A DNA stretch of 64,000 bases from Metallibacterium scheffleri (GCF_002077135.1 NZ_LDOS01000002.1:2061676-2125675), one strand, 5' to 3'. Shown: positions 17,929 to 31,348, numbered from the stretch's first letter. A program made the numbers and translations. Notes: generated from the sequence alone by a model not told the origin.

Positions 17929-18780
17929 ATGGCGACCTGGGCCATAGGCGACCTGCAAGGTTGTTATCCCGAACTGCAGCGCCTGATCGAGCGCGTGCGC
18001 TTTGATCCGGCGCGCGACCGCTTATGGTTTTGCGGCGATCTGGTCAATCGCGGCGGACAATCACTGGAAGTGCTGCGCCTGCTGCGCGACTTCGGCGACC
18101 GCGCCGTGGTCACGCTCGGCAACCACGATCTGAGTTTGCTGGCGGTGGCGCAGCGCGATGAGGCCGCACAGGCGCGCGTCAACCCGGATCTGCGCAGCGT
18201 GTTGTTCGCACCCGACCGCGACGCGCTGCTGGACTGGCTGCGCACGCGCCGCCTGCTGCATCACGACGCCGTGCTCAACTACACGATGGTGCACGCCGGA
18301 TTCGCGCAACGCTGGAATCTGAAGCAAGCACAGCGCGTGGCCAGTGAAATCGAACGCGAACTGCGCGGTCCGCGGCACGCACGCTTGCTGCAGCACCTGT
18401 TCGGCAATCGTCCCGCATTGTGGCACCCGGGCCTGAAAGGCACCGAGCGCCTGCGCGCCGGCATCAACGTGCTCACGCGCATGCGCTATTGCGATGCACG
18501 CGGGCGGCTGGACTTCGACGCCAAGGGTAGCCCCGGCTCGCAACCGACCGGGCTGTATCCCTGGTTCGAGGTGCCCGGCATGCTGCGCCGGGAAACGCGC
18601 ATCGTATTCGGACACTGGTCGGCGCTGGGGTGTTTCGCCGGGCTCGGCGTATACGGACTGGACACTGGCTGCGTATGGGGCGGACGCCTGACCGCGATGC
18701 GCCTGGACAGCAGCGAACCCGAATTTGTCAGCGTAGCCGCCGAACCCACGCGCAAGCGTGACCCGCGCGGCGAGGAATGA
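17929..18780 (+). CDS. apaH: Symmetrical bis(5'-nucleosyl)-tetraphosphatase
   Basis: A 283-residue PPP-type metallophosphatase that splits Ap4A into two ADP. Metal-site motifs are GDLQGCY (residues 7-13), GDLVNRGGQ and GNHDLSLL, with the later His in MVHAGF and the C-terminal FGHWSALG. Last gene of the lptD operon. The start at 17929 is set by the family N terminus MATWAIGDLQG. About 220 bp of sequence without a recognisable gene follow before the convergent secA stop. Confidence 0.95.
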   Translation: MATWAIGDLQGCYPELQRLIERVRFDPARDRLWFCGDLVNRGGQSLEVLRLLRDFGDRAVVTLGNHDLSLLAVAQRDEAAQARVNPDLRSVLFAPDRDALLDWLRTRRLLHHDAVLNYTMVHAGFAQRWNLKQAQRVASEIERELRGPRHARLLQHLFGNRPALWHPGLKGTERLRAGINVLTRMRYCDARGRLDFDAKGSPGSQPTGLYPWFEVPGMLRRETRIVFGHWSALGCFAGLGVYGLDTGCVWGGRLTAMRLDSSEPEFVSVAAEPTRKRDPRGEE

Positions 18781-19004
18781 ACCCGGCTTTCCCCCGGCAT
18801 CAAGTACTGGTCGCGTAACCGGTCCGGCGCAGAGGTTGGGAAAACTTCGAGCGCCGCAGCGAGAACGTCGCCAGGCGTTCGTGACCCGGTGCGTTGTGGG
18901 CACATTCGGGGAGTTGGGTAAGCCAAATAACCCCGATTTACCCACAGCGCGCCGCCGGCACGGGCGTCTGGCGGTCGCAGAGGTGGACGATATTTCCCAG
19001 CCTC

Positions 19005-21758
<2,754 letters not shown>

Positions 21759-21927
21759 CAGGGGCTCGCTCGCAGCGGTGACGCGGCCGGGCCGCGCAAA
21801 AGGCAAAGGATACTACGCCGACACCTGCCTTCGGATGGCGGCGCACGACGCGAATTCAAGGGCAGCGCGGTGTGCCGCACCCAGGCATGCGCTGACACGA
21901 GCGCAACAAAGCGCCAGGCCACCATGC

Positions 21928-22866
21928 CTAAAGGCGATGCCGCGCCTGCACAAACGCCAGCGGGTTGATGACCTTGCCGCGATACCAGACCTCGAAATGC
22001 ACGTGTGGCCCGGTGGAACGCCCGGTCGAGCCCACCAGCGCCAGCACCTGCCCGGTGCGTACCGCCTCGCCGACGTGCACCAGCAGCTTTTCCGCGTGCG
22101 CGTAGCGGGTCAGATAGCCGTTGCCATGGTCCACCTCGACCACATTGCCGTAGCCGTTGCGCACCCCGGCGAAGCTGACGATGCCGCGCGCCACGCTGGT
22201 GATCGGCGTGCCCGCGGACGCATCGATATCCAGTCCGGTGTGGAATTCATGGCCGCCCGTGAAGGGGTCGGTGCGCGGACCATAGTAGGAATCGATGAAG
22301 CCATTGGCCACCGGCATGCCGCTGGGCTGGGCCGCGGCGTCGACCTTGCGATCAAGCAGCAGGCGCTCAAGCAGGCCGAGCTGGGTTTGCTGTGCGTCGA
22401 AACGCAGGCGCAAGGCGGTGAGGCCGCGGTCGATGTGCTGTGGCAGCGCACCGGCCTGTTGCAAGGGTACTTCCGGCCCGCCGAGCGCAGGCCCGGCGTC
22501 GAAGTTGAACTCGCCGCCGTCAAGTTTCCCGGCCCGTGCCAGGCGTTCGCCCAGCGCGCCCAGGCGCAACGATTGCGCTTCGAGCTGACCCAGCTTCACC
22601 GCCAGCGCGTTGAGATCGCGCTGCCAGCCGCGTTGCACACTGCCGATCTCGGCCTGTTGTGCGCTCAACTGTGCGCGCAGCGCGCGGACTTCAGCCAGTG
22701 CGTGATCGCGCGGGCTGTAAACCAGCCAGCTCAATGCCATGCCCAGCGTCACCAAGGTCAGCGCAACGGCAGCCAGCGCGCCCAGCGCCAGCATGCGCTG
22801 GCGTGGATGGTGCAGATCAATGCCACGGGGCGCCTTGCGCGGGTCCGAGACCAGTATGATGTTCAT
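21928..22866 (-). CDS. M23 family metallopeptidase, membrane anchored
   Basis: A 312-residue LasA/LytM-type protein. One N-terminal membrane helix (about residues 28-50) is followed by a coiled-coil region (about 58-105) and the C-terminal M23 domain with FHTGLDIDASAGTPI (zinc His/Asp), VEVDHGNGYLTRYAH and the HVHFEVW zinc motif. It probably cleaves peptidoglycan cross-links or activates amidases in the periplasm. It is divergent from dciA, with only 27 bp between starts, and upstream of secA on the same strand, an arrangement known in xanthomonads and pseudomonads. Confidence 0.88.
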   Translation of the reverse strand: MNIILVSDPRKAPRGIDLHHPRQRMLALGALAAVALTLVTLGMALSWLVYSPRDHALAEVRALRAQLSAQQAEIGSVQRGWQRDLNALAVKLGQLEAQSLRLGALGERLARAGKLDGGEFNFDAGPALGGPEVPLQQAGALPQHIDRGLTALRLRFDAQQTQLGLLERLLLDRKVDAAAQPSGMPVANGFIDSYYGPRTDPFTGGHEFHTGLDIDASAGTPITSVARGIVSFAGVRNGYGNVVEVDHGNGYLTRYAHAEKLLVHVGEAVRTGQVLALVGSTGRSTGPHVHFEVWYRGKVINPLAFVQARHRL

Positions 22867-22893
22867 GTCCAGCGGTTCCGAGGTTCACGGTTC

Positions 22894-23343
22894 ATGCAAT
22901 TGCCCCCGCAGCAGTCACGCCGCGCACGCGGCCCGCAGAGCGTTGCGGACTGCGGCGGCCTCGGCGGCTTGTTCACCAAGGCTGCGGCTTTGGAAACACT
23001 GGATCAGCAACTGCGCCAACGCTTGCTGCCCACGCTGGCCGAACAGGTCAGGCTCGGTGGCGTGCACGGTGAACGCATCGTTTTCGTGGCCAGCAGTGCG
23101 GCGTGGGCATCGCGGCTGCGCATGGAGCAGGCCGCGATCCTGCGCCTGGCGCGCATCCTCGGGTTGAGCGCACGCGTACTGATCGTGAAAGTTGCCCCCC
23201 TGCCTGCCCGCCCACCCGAGCCAGCAAAACGACTCGTGCTTTCCCGCGCTGCCGCGCACCATCTGCGCGCCGCTGCGAGTTCCCTTGCAGACCCCGAGCT
23301 GCGCGCCCGCTTTCTGGCGCTGGCAGCGCTCGCCGAATCCTGA
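22894..23343 (+). CDS. dciA: DciA, DUF721-family replicative-helicase operator
   Basis: A 149-residue DUF721 protein. DciA is the ancestral loader of the DnaB helicase in bacteria lacking DnaC/DnaI. The domain spans about residues 25-105, with the conserved hydrophobic and aromatic pattern ERIVFVASSAAWASRLRME followed by an ARILGL helix. The C-terminal tail is Ala-rich. The ATG at 22894 is the start just outside the M23 gene; a much longer in-frame opening is antisense to the M23 and secA genes and was ignored. It converges with lpxC. Confidence 0.85.
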   Translation: MQLPPQQSRRARGPQSVADCGGLGGLFTKAAALETLDQQLRQRLLPTLAEQVRLGGVHGERIVFVASSAAWASRLRMEQAAILRLARILGLSARVLIVKVAPLPARPPEPAKRLVLSRAAAHHLRAAASSLADPELRARFLALAALAES

Positions 23344-23406
23344 CCGCAGACGCAGGCAAAGACCGGCGTCATCGTCACGAAATCACGTCAAAACCCGAAG
23401 CGCGAT

Positions 23407-24318
23407 TCAGATCGCCTGCGCCGGATGCGCATAGGAGATCGGCGCCAGTTCCGCATCGTCGAAACTGACCTCTTCCCACGCGGTGACATCGGCCATCAGG
23501 CTGCGCAGCAGACGGTTGTTCAGCTCGTGCCCGGATTTGTGGCCATAAAACGCACCGATCAGGCTGTGGCCGAGCAGGTACAAATCGCCGATCGCGTCGA
23601 GGATCTTGTGCTTGACGAACTCGTCCTCGTAGCGCAGGCCATCCTCGTTGAGCACGCGGTAGTCATCCAGCACAATGGCGTTGTCCATCGAACCACCCAT
23701 GGCAAGATTGCGCTCGCGCAACATCTCGATGTCGCGCATGAAACCGAAGGTGCGTGCGCGGCTGACTTCCTTAACGAACGATGTGGTCGAAAAGTCGATC
23801 TCCGCGCGTTGCGTGCGCGAACTGAACAGTGGGTGCTTGAATTCGATGGAAAAACCCACCTTGAAGCCATTGAATGGTTCGAAGCGCGCCCATTTGTCGC
23901 CATCCTCGACCTTGATCGGCTTCTTGATGCGGATGAAGCGCTTGGCGACGGCTTGCTCCTCGATCCCCGCCGATTGCAGCAGGAACACAAAAGGGCCGGC
24001 GCTGCCGTCCATGATCGGCACTTCCGGCGCGGACAAATCGACATAGGCGTTGTCGATGCCCAATCCGGCCATGGCTGAAAGCAAGTGCTCGACAGTGCCG
24101 ACACGCGCACCGTCACGCACCAGCGTGCTGGACAGCCGGGTGTCACCGACAAATTCGCAACGCGAGGGAATGTCGATCGGCGTCGACAGGTCAGTGCGGC
24201 GGAACACGATACCGGTATCGGGCGCAGCCGGACGCAGAGTCATGTAGACCTTGTCCCCCGTATGCAGGCCGACGCCGGTGGCGCGAATGGCGTTTTTCAA
24301 CGTGCGCTGCTTGATCAT
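23407..24318 (-). CDS. lpxC: UDP-3-O-acyl-N-acetylglucosamine deacetylase
   Basis: A 303-residue zinc deacetylase that commits to lipid A synthesis. Zinc ligands are in [12 protein letters not shown] (His near residue 79) and [17 protein letters not shown] (His and Asp near 240); the catalytic His is in [10 protein letters not shown]. The start [19 protein letters not shown] is canonical. It lies downstream of ftsZ on the same strand, separated by a 199-bp leader holding a perfect inverted repeat, so it may have its own promoter. Confidence 0.97.
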   Translation of the reverse strand: MIKQRTLKNAIRATGVGLHTGDKVYMTLRPAAPDTGIVFRRTDLSTPIDIPSRCEFVGDTRLSSTLVRDGARVGTVEHLLSAMAGLGIDNAYVDLSAPEVPIMDGSAGPFVFLLQSAGIEEQAVAKRFIRIKKPIKVEDGDKWARFEPFNGFKVGFSIEFKHPLFSSRTQRAEIDFSTTSFVKEVSRARTFGFMRDIEMLRERNLAMGGSMDNAIVLDDYRVLNEDGLRYEDEFVKHKILDAIGDLYLLGHSLIGAFYGHKSGHELNNRLLRSLMADVTAWEEVSFDDAELAPISYAHPAQAI

Positions 24319-24370
24319 TGTTTTTTAACCTGGCGGGGCAGCTGCCAAAGTGGGCCGGAATGTAACACAG

Positions 24371-24394
24371 GGTTTACGAAGGATAAAGTAAACC
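24371..24394. promoter_or_regulatory. Perfect 7-bp inverted repeat in the lpxC leader
   Basis: GGTTTAC (24371-24377) and GTAAACC (24388-24394) flank a 10-base spacer in an AT-rich patch about 55-75 bp upstream of the lpxC ATG. The surrounding sequence, read on the minus strand, includes TTTACT and TGTTACAT, which could be promoter elements. It could be an operator or a small hairpin in the lpxC leader; no known factor is assigned. Confidence 0.4.
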
Positions 24395-24446
24395 TTTGCG
24401 TACAGTAAATGCCGACGCCGCGGACGCTGGCACCGACAGCAGACCC

Positions 24447-24482
24447 GTCGCCACCCCCACGGACGGGAGCGGCGGTGGCGAC
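24447..24482 (-). other. GC-rich hairpin after ftsZ
   Basis: GTCGCCACC (24447-24455) pairs perfectly with GGTGGCGAC (24474-24482) across an 18-base loop, 35 bp after the ftsZ stop (24518). There is no T-run after the stem on the minus strand, so it is not a classical intrinsic terminator. It may protect the mRNA end or pause transcription between ftsZ and lpxC. Confidence 0.4.
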
Positions 24483-24517
24483 AGGCGCCGGCCGCGATCC
24501 GGCGACCGACGACCGGT

Positions 24518-25723
24518 TCAATCGGCCTGTTTGCGCAAAAAGGCCGGTATGTCGATGTAATCGAAACCCGCCGGCGGCGGCGAAGCTTGCTGCTGCATGG
24601 CCTCGGCCTGCTCGTCGGCGCGCACGCGCGGCACGCTGGCGCTGGCGCGTGACGGCACGGCGGCCACGGCGGGTCCGGTGCCCGTGCGCAGCATCACGGG
24701 ACGAGGGCGCGGCTGCGGCGTCACCACCATCTCCTCGCGCGGCGCGGGTCGCGTATTGCGCGCCACGTTGCGGTTGAGCCCAGTGGCGACCACGGTGACG
24801 CGCACATCGTCCTGCATCTCCGCGTCAAGCGTGGTGCCGATCACCACGGTGGCGTCTTCGGCTGCGAAGTCGTGCACCACGCGACCGATCTCGTCGAACT
24901 CGCGCATGGTCATGTTGGGACCGGCGGTGATGTTGACCAGAATGCCGCTGGCACCGTTCAGGTTCACGTCGTCCAGCAGCGGATTGCTGATCGCCGCCTC
25001 CGCCGCGGCCTGGGCACGATCGTCGCCACGCGCGGTGCCACTGCCCATCATCGCCATGCCCATCTCGCTCATCACCGTGCGCACATCGGCAAAGTCGACG
25101 TTGATCAGGCCGGGGCGGGTGATCAGATCGGCGATGCCGCGTACCGCGCCGACCAGCACCTCGTTGGCGGCCTTGAACGCGCTGAGCATGGTGGCCTCGC
25201 GGCCGAGCACGCTGAGCAGCTTCTCGTTGGGCACGGTGATCAGCGAATCGACGTGCTGGGACAGATCCTCGATGCCCTTGAGTGCCACCTGCATGCGGCG
25301 CCGACCCTCGAACGGGAACGGCTTGGTGACGATGGCCACGGTCAGGATGCCACGCTCCTTGGCCAGCTGCGCCAGCACCGGTGCCGCGCCGGTGCCGGTG
25401 CCACCCCCCATGCCGGCGGTGATGAACACCATGTCGGCGCCGGCCAGCGCCTCGTCGATGCGTTCGCGATCCTCCAGCGCGGCCTGGCGACCGACCTCGG
25501 GATTGGCGCCGGCGCCCAGACCCTTGGTGACGTTGGCGCCGAGTTGCAGCACCTGACGCGCACCCGAGTTCTTCAGCGCCTGCGCATCGGTGTTGGCGCA
25601 GATGAATTCCACGCCCTCGATGTCGCAACCCAGCATGTGCGCCACGGCGTTGCCGCCGCCGCCGCCCACGCCGATCACCTTGATGATTGCGTTGGGTGTT
25701 GCCCTTTCGATCATTTCGAACAT
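24518..25723 (-). CDS. ftsZ: Cell division protein FtsZ
   Basis: A 401-residue tubulin-like GTPase forming the Z ring. GTP-binding motifs are [15 protein letters not shown] (T1), the tubulin signature [13 protein letters not shown] (T4) and [12 protein letters not shown] variable Pro/Ala-rich linker (about residues 320-385) leads to the C-terminal tail [11 protein letters not shown] that binds FtsA and ZipA. The ATG at 25723 has GGAGG seven bases upstream. Last cell-division gene of the dcw operon. Confidence 0.98.
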   Translation of the reverse strand: MFEMIERATPNAIIKVIGVGGGGGNAVAHMLGCDIEGVEFICANTDAQALKNSGARQVLQLGANVTKGLGAGANPEVGRQAALEDRERIDEALAGADMVFITAGMGGGTGTGAAPVLAQLAKERGILTVAIVTKPFPFEGRRRMQVALKGIEDLSQHVDSLITVPNEKLLSVLGREATMLSAFKAANEVLVGAVRGIADLITRPGLINVDFADVRTVMSEMGMAMMGSGTARGDDRAQAAAEAAISNPLLDDVNLNGASGILVNITAGPNMTMREFDEIGRVVHDFAAEDATVVIGTTLDAEMQDDVRVTVVATGLNRNVARNTRPAPREEMVVTPQPRPRPVMLRTGTGPAVAAVPSRASASVPRVRADEQAEAMQQQASPPPAGFDYIDIPAFLRKQAD

Positions 25724-25925
25724 GTCCCGTCCTCCAGTGAATTAACGTCTGCTTGCGGTAATCCCGAACGCACGCATCCGGCGTTGTCCGGGGATGCGGC
25801 GTTGCCGCCGCCGATGGCATTCCAGTGCCATCGAATTGCCAGGTGTGCCGGCGCCGGCTGCAGCGCTCGGCCACGTGCGTCGATCCAGCACGCAGGTGAC
25901 CGATCCGTGCGCCAGCGCCGCGCGT

Positions 25926-27146
25926 TCAAAAGTTCTTCCCCAGCCAGCCCTTGAGCCGGCCGATCATGCGATCCAGATTGCCCGCGGGCATGGCCACATC
26001 GCCGCGTGCCGCGTGCAGCAGCAGGCCCACGGCAGTGGCGTGTACCGGATTGGCGACCGCCTCGGCCTTGCCGCCAACCAGCTGTGGCGCGCCGATGCGC
26101 ACCATCTTGTGGAACACCTCCTCGGCCAGCTCCAGCGCGCCCTCCATCGGCGCGGCCCCACCGGTCAGCACCACGCCCGCGCTGAGCAGGTTGTCCAGAC
26201 CTGAACGGCGCAGTTCGTCCTGCACCATCTCGAAGATTTCCTCGTAACGGTCGTGCACGCACTGTGCCAGCGCCTGGCGCGCGAGGCGCCGCGGCGGACG
26301 ATCACCGACGCTGGGCACCTGCACGGTTTCATCGCTGTGCGCCAGCTGCGGCAAGGCACAGGCGTACTTGATCTTGATTTCTTCGGCGTTGGCCGTCGGC
26401 GTGTGGATGCCGAAGGCGATGTCGTTGGTGACCTGGTCGCCACCCACCGGCAGCGCGCGCGTGTAGCGCACCGCACCCTGCGCATAGATGGCGATGTCGG
26501 TGGTGCCGGCGCCGATGTCGATCAGACACACGCCGAGCTCGCGCTCGTCGTCGGTGAGCACGGCACGCGCGCTGGCGGTGGCGGCCGGAATCAGCGCATC
26601 CACGGTGATGCCGCAGCGCTCGATGCACTTGACCAGGTTCTGCACTGGGCTGGCCGCACCGGTGACCAGGTGCACGTTGGCCTCCAGACGCACGCCGCTC
26701 ATGCCGACCGGATGGCGGATACCGTCCTGGCCATCGATACGGAACTCCTGCGGCTCCTTGTAGAGCACCTTGCGATCGGCCGGGATGGCCACCGCGCTGG
26801 CAGCCGCCAGCACCGCCTCGATGTCGGCGGCGCTGACTTCGCGTTCGCGGATCGCCGCGGTGCCGTGCGAGTTCAGCGTTTCCAGGTGGCTGCCCGAGAT
26901 CGAGGCGTGCACCGAGCGGATCTCGCAGCCGGCCATCAGCTCGGCCTCCTCGACCGCGCCGCGAATGGCGTGCATGGTCGATTCGATATCCACCACCGCG
27001 CCGCGTTTCATGCCGCGCACCACGTGCGAGCCGATGCCGATCACCTCGACCGGTTCGCCGCGCGAATATTCGCCAACCACGGCCATGACCTTCGAGGTGC
27101 CGATATCCAGCCCCACCACCAGTTGCTTGTCGCTGCGTCGGTTCAT
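25926..27146 (-). CDS. ftsA: Cell division protein FtsA
   Basis: A 406-residue actin-like ATPase that tethers FtsZ to the membrane. The phosphate-1 motif is VGLDIGTSKVMAVVGE, the SHS2/1C domain follows, phosphate-2 is LIDIGAGTTDIAIY, and the adenosine motif is VLTGGAAPMEG. The C terminus ends with an amphipathic helix (MIGRLKGWLGKNF) for membrane binding. It starts 3 bp after ftsQ and precedes ftsZ by about 200 bp. Confidence 0.97.
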   Translation of the reverse strand: MNRRSDKQLVVGLDIGTSKVMAVVGEYSRGEPVEVIGIGSHVVRGMKRGAVVDIESTMHAIRGAVEEAELMAGCEIRSVHASISGSHLETLNSHGTAAIREREVSAADIEAVLAAASAVAIPADRKVLYKEPQEFRIDGQDGIRHPVGMSGVRLEANVHLVTGAASPVQNLVKCIERCGITVDALIPAATASARAVLTDDERELGVCLIDIGAGTTDIAIYAQGAVRYTRALPVGGDQVTNDIAFGIHTPTANAEEIKIKYACALPQLAHSDETVQVPSVGDRPPRRLARQALAQCVHDRYEEIFEMVQDELRRSGLDNLLSAGVVLTGGAAPMEGALELAEEVFHKMVRIGAPQLVGGKAEAVANPVHATAVGLLLHAARGDVAMPAGNLDRMIGRLKGWLGKNF

Positions 27147-27149
27147 GGC

Positions 27150-27902
27150 TCAGGTATTTCCTGCACTGGGCGTGGAAGGGGGCGTCACGGCAGGCACCTG
27201 CGCATCCGGCCAGCGCACGGCGAAACCGTTGGCGTAGCGCAGATCGGCGTAGACGAACATCTCGCTGTGACGCGCGGCGAGTTGCGGCCACACCGCCAGA
27301 AAACGAGCCAGGCGCTGCTGCGACTGGTCGCGTCCGATCACGATGTGTGCGCCGGCGGACAGGTCCAGCGTGTAGCTGCCGCGCGCGGTCAGCTGCGCCC
27401 CGGCGACGTGCAGGCCACGTGGCGTGCAGGCCGCGACGGCGCTGCGATAAAACGCGATCACCTCGGGCAAGGCGCCGGGCGGGCCGCTGAGTCGCGGCAA
27501 CGCGGCCGGCATCTGCGCGGCAGGCACGCTGAACACGTCACCATCGGCACCGACCAGTCGATTCCCGGTCCAGCGTGCCCACGGCTGGTGCTCGCGCAGG
27601 CTGATCACCAGGGTATTCGGCCAGCGCTTGCGCACTTCGACCGCGGCCACCCAAGGCAGCGCCGCGACCGCCGCGCGCACGCGCTGCAGATCGACCGCGA
27701 AGAAGCCTTTTTGCAGCAGCGGCTGCACCGCGACGGCAACCTCGGCGGCGCTGACATGCGTATACGGCGCATCGATGGTGAGGTATTTCACCGGCCACTG
27801 CCCCGCGGCCAGCCAGCCGCGCAGCACCGCGACCACCGGCACGGCCAGCACGGCCAGGGCCAGCAGCCAGCCGCTCAGCCGGATGGCGCCGGCGCGCGTC
27901 AC
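27150..27902 (-). CDS. ftsQ: Cell division protein FtsQ
   Basis: A 250-residue bitopic divisome protein linking FtsB/FtsL to early proteins. One N-terminal membrane helix (about residues 9-30) is followed by a POTRA domain (about 40-110, including [22 protein letters not shown]) and the beta domain with [19 protein letters not shown]. The start is GTG at 27902, within a GTGA string; the TGA would be the expected ddlB stop, but the ddlB frame as given misses it and runs 365 bases into ftsQ (see ddlB). Confidence 0.93.
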   Translation of the reverse strand: MTRAGAIRLSGWLLALAVLAVPVVAVLRGWLAAGQWPVKYLTIDAPYTHVSAAEVAVAVQPLLQKGFFAVDLQRVRAAVAALPWVAAVEVRKRWPNTLVISLREHQPWARWTGNRLVGADGDVFSVPAAQMPAALPRLSGPPGALPEVIAFYRSAVAACTPRGLHVAGAQLTARGSYTLDLSAGAHIVIGRDQSQQRLARFLAVWPQLAARHSEMFVYADLRYANGFAVRWPDAQVPAVTPPSTPSAGNT

Positions 27903-28839
27903 GCGCCTCCCGGTCGAGGCTGGTTTCCAGAATGCGCCAGCACAGGGTCTCGAAATCCATGCCGGCGGCGGCGGCGGCCTTGGGCACCAGCGAGTGGCTG
28001 GTCATGCCCGGCGCGGTATTGACCTCGAGCAGTTGAAATTCGCCGCTGGCCGTGCGCATCACATCCACACGCCCCCAGCCGCTGCAACCCAGGGCACGGA
28101 ATGCATCCAGCGCCAGCGCGCCCAATGCGGTTTCATCATCACCTTGCAGGCCGGGACACAGATACTGCGTATCCGCGGCCACGTATTTGGCGTGATAGTC
28201 GTAGAACTGGCCCTTGGGCACGATGCGGATTGAAGGCAGCGTGTGATCATCGAGTACGGCGACGGTATATTCCGCGCCCTCGACCATCTGCTCGACCATC
28301 AGATCGCCCGGATAGTGCGCCGCGAGCGCGGCCGCGGCATCCAGGTCGGACTCGGCCAACACGCGGCTGACGCCCACGCTGGAACCCTCGCAGGCAGGCT
28401 TGACGATCACCGGCAGGCCGAGCTTGCGCAATGCCGCATGCGCATCGCTGCCTTTGCGCAACGGCACGAAGGCCGGCGTCGGCAAAGCCAGTGCTTGCCA
28501 GATCCACTTGCTGCGAATCTTGTCCATGCTCAGCGCGGCACCGAGCACGCCGGAGCCGGTATAGGGCACGTGCAACGAGTCCAGCGCGCCCTGCAGCACG
28601 CCATCCTCGCCGCCGCCATGCTGACCATGCAAGATGTTGAACACGCGCGCGAAGTGTCCGGCGCGCACCGCATCCAGCAGCGCAGGAATGCCATCGATGC
28701 CGTGCGCATCCACACCGCGCGCGCGCAGCGCCTCCAGCACATTGCGCCCCGAATCCAGCGACACCGCGCGCTCGGCCGAGGTGCCGCCCATCACCACCGC
28801 GACGCGGCCGAAGGCACGCGCGTCATCGACATGCTTCAT
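27538..28839 (-). CDS. ddlB: D-alanine--D-alanine ligase (run-on frame)
   Basis: An ATP-grasp ligase that makes D-Ala-D-Ala for MurF. Motifs are [37 protein letters not shown], the metal site [18 protein letters not shown] and the C-terminal helix [10 protein letters not shown]. The family ends near residue 310 (about 27910), but the frame as given continues 110 Arg/Ala-rich residues to 27538, antisense to nothing but overlapping ftsQ out of frame. One extra base in the CCC run at 27909-27911 would end the gene at 27899 in a GTGA overlap with ftsQ. I take the tail as a frameshift artefact. The start at 28839 overlaps the murC stop (ATGA). Confidence 0.88.
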   Translation of the reverse strand: MKHVDDARAFGRVAVVMGGTSAERAVSLDSGRNVLEALRARGVDAHGIDGIPALLDAVRAGHFARVFNILHGQHGGGEDGVLQGALDSLHVPYTGSGVLGAALSMDKIRSKWIWQALALPTPAFVPLRKGSDAHAALRKLGLPVIVKPACEGSSVGVSRVLAESDLDAAAALAAHYPGDLMVEQMVEGAEYTVAVLDDHTLPSIRIVPKGQFYDYHAKYVAADTQYLCPGLQGDDETALGALALDAFRALGCSGWGRVDVMRTASGEFQLLEVNTAPGMTSHSLVPKAAAAAGMDFETLCWRILETSLDREARDARRRHPAERLAAGPGRAGRAGGRGAARLAGRGAVAGEIPHHRCAVYACQRRRGCRRGAAAAAKRLLRGRSAARARGGRGAALGGRGRSAQALAEYPGDQPARAPAVGTLDRESTGRCRW

Positions 28840-30278
28840 GTGCTGCCCTCCTCCAGTAGCGTGCCGGCACGCGCCAGCGCGGTGGCCGCCTGACCGATAT
28901 CACCGGCGCCCATCAGCAGCAGCAGGTCGCCGTCCTCGAGCAGCGCCGCCAGCGCGGCGGGCAATTCGCGCACGTTCTCGACCAGCACCGGATCGACCTT
29001 GCCGCGCGCACGCACCGCGCGTGCCAGCGCGCGCGCATCGGCGCCAGCGATCGGCGCCTCGCCCGCCGCATAAACCTCGCTCAACACCAGCACATCGACC
29101 TCGGCCAACACACGCGCGAAGTCATCCAGCAAATCGCGCGTACGCGAATAGCGATGCGGCTGAAACGCCACCACCAGACGCCGCTGCGGCCAGCCGCCGC
29201 GCGCGGCAGCGAACACCGCGGCCAACTCGCTGGGGTGATGGCCGTAATCGTCCACCAGCAACGCACGACCGCGCCCATGCCTGATCTCGCCATGCTGCTG
29301 GAAGCGCCGGCCCACGCCCTGAAACTTTTCCAATGCAGTAGCGATGCTCGGCGCATCGACGCCCAACTGCCAGCCCACCGTGGCGGCGGCCAGCGCGTTG
29401 AGTACGTTGTGCCGGCCGGGCAGGTTGAGATTCACCGCCAGCACCGCGTCGCGACCGGGCAGGTGCAGATTGAAATGCATGCGCGGGCCGTGCTGCACGA
29501 TGGCGCTGGCGCGCACATCGGCATTGGCGGCGGTGCCATAGGTCACCACGCTGCGCGGTGTGCGTTGCGCCAGCGCGGCCACCTCGGCATCGTCCGTGCA
29601 CAACACCGCGGTACCGTAGAACGGCAGGCGATGCAGGAAATCATCGAAGGCCTGGCGCACGCGCGCGAAGTCGCCACCGTAATTGGCCAGGTGATCGGCA
29701 TCGATGTTGGTGACCACCGCCAGCACCGGCGCCAGCATCAGGAAAGAACCGTCGGACTCATCGGCCTCAGCGACCAGATATTCGCCGGCGCCGAGGCGCG
29801 CATGCGTGCCCGCAGCCAGCAGCTGGCCACCGATGACGAACGTCGGATCGTAACCGGCCTCGGCCAGCACGCTGGCGGTGAGACTGGTGGTGGTGGTCTT
29901 GCCGTGGGTACCGGCGATGGCGATGCCACGGCGGAAGCGCATCAGTTCACCCAGCATCTCGGCGCGCGGCACCACCGGGATGCGCGCGGCGTGTGCGGCC
30001 AACAGCTCGAGATTGTCAGCGGCGATGGCACTGGAGACGACCACGGCATCGGCGCCCTGCACCTGCGCGGCAACATGGCCGATGTGCACTTCGATACCCA
30101 GCGCAGTCAGACGCTCGGTGACCACCGAGCGTGCGCGATCCGAGCCGGACACGACGTAGCCCAGGGTGTGCAGCACCTCGGCGATGCCGCTCATGCCGGC
30201 ACCGCCGATGCCGATGAAGTGCACGCGGCGGAACGCGTACATGAAATCCTCGTGCGGCTGCAGGCGACGCGGGCTCAT
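28836..30278 (-). CDS. murC: UDP-N-acetylmuramate--L-alanine ligase
   Basis: A 480-residue Mur ligase adding L-Ala to UDP-MurNAc. The N-terminal Rossmann motif is [18 protein letters not shown], the ATP P-loop is [14 protein letters not shown], and the Mur-ligase centre [10 protein letters not shown] (His-rich) and [12 protein letters not shown] are present. The ATG at 30278 overlaps the murG TGA (ATGA) and is preferred over the internal ATG at 30242, where similarity proper begins. Complete. Confidence 0.97.
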   Translation of the reverse strand: MSPRRLQPHEDFMYAFRRVHFIGIGGAGMSGIAEVLHTLGYVVSGSDRARSVVTERLTALGIEVHIGHVAAQVQGADAVVVSSAIAADNLELLAAHAARIPVVPRAEMLGELMRFRRGIAIAGTHGKTTTTSLTASVLAEAGYDPTFVIGGQLLAAGTHARLGAGEYLVAEADESDGSFLMLAPVLAVVTNIDADHLANYGGDFARVRQAFDDFLHRLPFYGTAVLCTDDAEVAALAQRTPRSVVTYGTAANADVRASAIVQHGPRMHFNLHLPGRDAVLAVNLNLPGRHNVLNALAAATVGWQLGVDAPSIATALEKFQGVGRRFQQHGEIRHGRGRALLVDDYGHHPSELAAVFAAARGGWPQRRLVVAFQPHRYSRTRDLLDDFARVLAEVDVLVLSEVYAAGEAPIAGADARALARAVRARGKVDPVLVENVRELPAALAALLEDGDLLLLMGAGDIGQAATALARAGTLLEEGST

Positions 30279-31348
30279 CGCGCCACCTCCAGGCAGGCAT
30301 CGGCGATGCGCGCGGCGGCGTCGGGGCGTGCCAGGGTGCGCGCCGCCGTAGCCATGCCCAGCAAGCGTGCGCGGTCAGCCAGCAGCATGCCGAGTTCCCG
30401 AGCCAGCGTTTGCGCGCTCAATGCGGATTCGGGCAGCAGGCGCGCGGCACCAGCGCCAGTCATGAACGCGGCATTGCGCGTCTGATGGTCGTCCACCGCA
30501 TGTGGGTATGGCACCAGAATCGCACCCAGCCCGGCCGCGGCCAGCTCGGCCAGGGTCAGCGCGCCGGCACGACACAGCGCCAGATCCGCCCAGGCATAGG
30601 CCTGCTCCATGGCTTCGATGAACGGCTCGATGCGCGCTTCGATGCCCGCTGCGGCATACGCGGCGCGAGTGGCCTCCACGCCTTGCGCGCCACACTGATG
30701 CCACACTTCGGGACGCTCCACCGCGGGCAGCAGCGCCAACGCGGCCGGCACGCCGAGATTGAGCGCGCGGGCGCCTTGACTGCCGCCCAGCACCAGCAGG
30801 CGCGCGCGTCCCGTGCGCGCAGCAAAACGCTGCGCAGGCGCGGGCAAATCCGCGATCACCGCGCGTACCGGATTGCCGCTGCATGCAGCGCGCGGCAGCG
30901 TATCCGGAAAACCCACCAGCACGCGCCTGGCAAGACGCGCGAGCACGCGATTGGTCATCCCCGGCATTGCGTTCTGTTCGTGCACCACCAGCGGAACGCG
31001 ACGCAGGAACGCAGCCAGGCCGCCGGGGCCGGCTACGTAACCACCCAGCGCCAGTACGCTGCGCGGGCGCTCGCGGCGCAGTGCAGCCCAAGCCGCGCGC
31101 AGTGCAGTCAGCAACATCCACGGCGCGCGCAGACGCGCCTGCCAGCCCTTGCCGCGCACGCCACGCACCGGCAGTTCCAGCAGGCGGATGCCGCGCGCTG
31201 GTACCAGGCGGGTTTCCAGCGCGCCGGTTGCGCCCAGCCAAACCACTGGAACCGCGCGCGCGGCCAGCACCTCGGCCACGGCCAGGCCCGGGAAGATATG
31301 CCCTCCGGTACCGCCAGCCATGATCATCACCGGACGCCCATCGTTCAT
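30275..31348 (-). CDS. murG: UDP-GlcNAc:lipid I N-acetylglucosaminyltransferase
   Basis: A 357-residue GT28 glycosyltransferase, peripheral on the inner membrane, that turns lipid I into lipid II. The donor and acceptor loops are [16 protein letters not shown] and [31 protein letters not shown] and the C-terminal [19 protein letters not shown] (UDP-GlcNAc site) are intact. It is coupled to ftsW and murC by ATGA overlaps on both sides. Confidence 0.96.
   Translation of the reverse strand: MNDGRPVMIMAGGTGGHIFPGLAVAEVLAARAVPVVWLGATGALETRLVPARGIRLLELPVRGVRGKGWQARLRAPWMLLTALRAAWAALRRERPRSVLALGGYVAGPGGLAAFLRRVPLVVHEQNAMPGMTNRVLARLARRVLVGFPDTLPRAACSGNPVRAVIADLPAPAQRFAARTGRARLLVLGGSQGARALNLGVPAALALLPAVERPEVWHQCGAQGVEATRAAYAAAGIEARIEPFIEAMEQAYAWADLALCRAGALTLAELAAAGLGAILVPYPHAVDDHQTRNAAFMTGAGAARLLPESALSAQTLARELGMLLADRARLLGMATAARTLARPDAAARIADACLEVAR

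Noticed and set aside
18781..19004. Possible gene or terminator between apaH and secA
   Set aside because: No conserved frame and no stem with a T-run could be confirmed by eye.
26253..28022. 589-codon plus-strand open frame
   Set aside because: Antisense to ftsA, ftsQ and ddlB; composition is that of a shadow frame.
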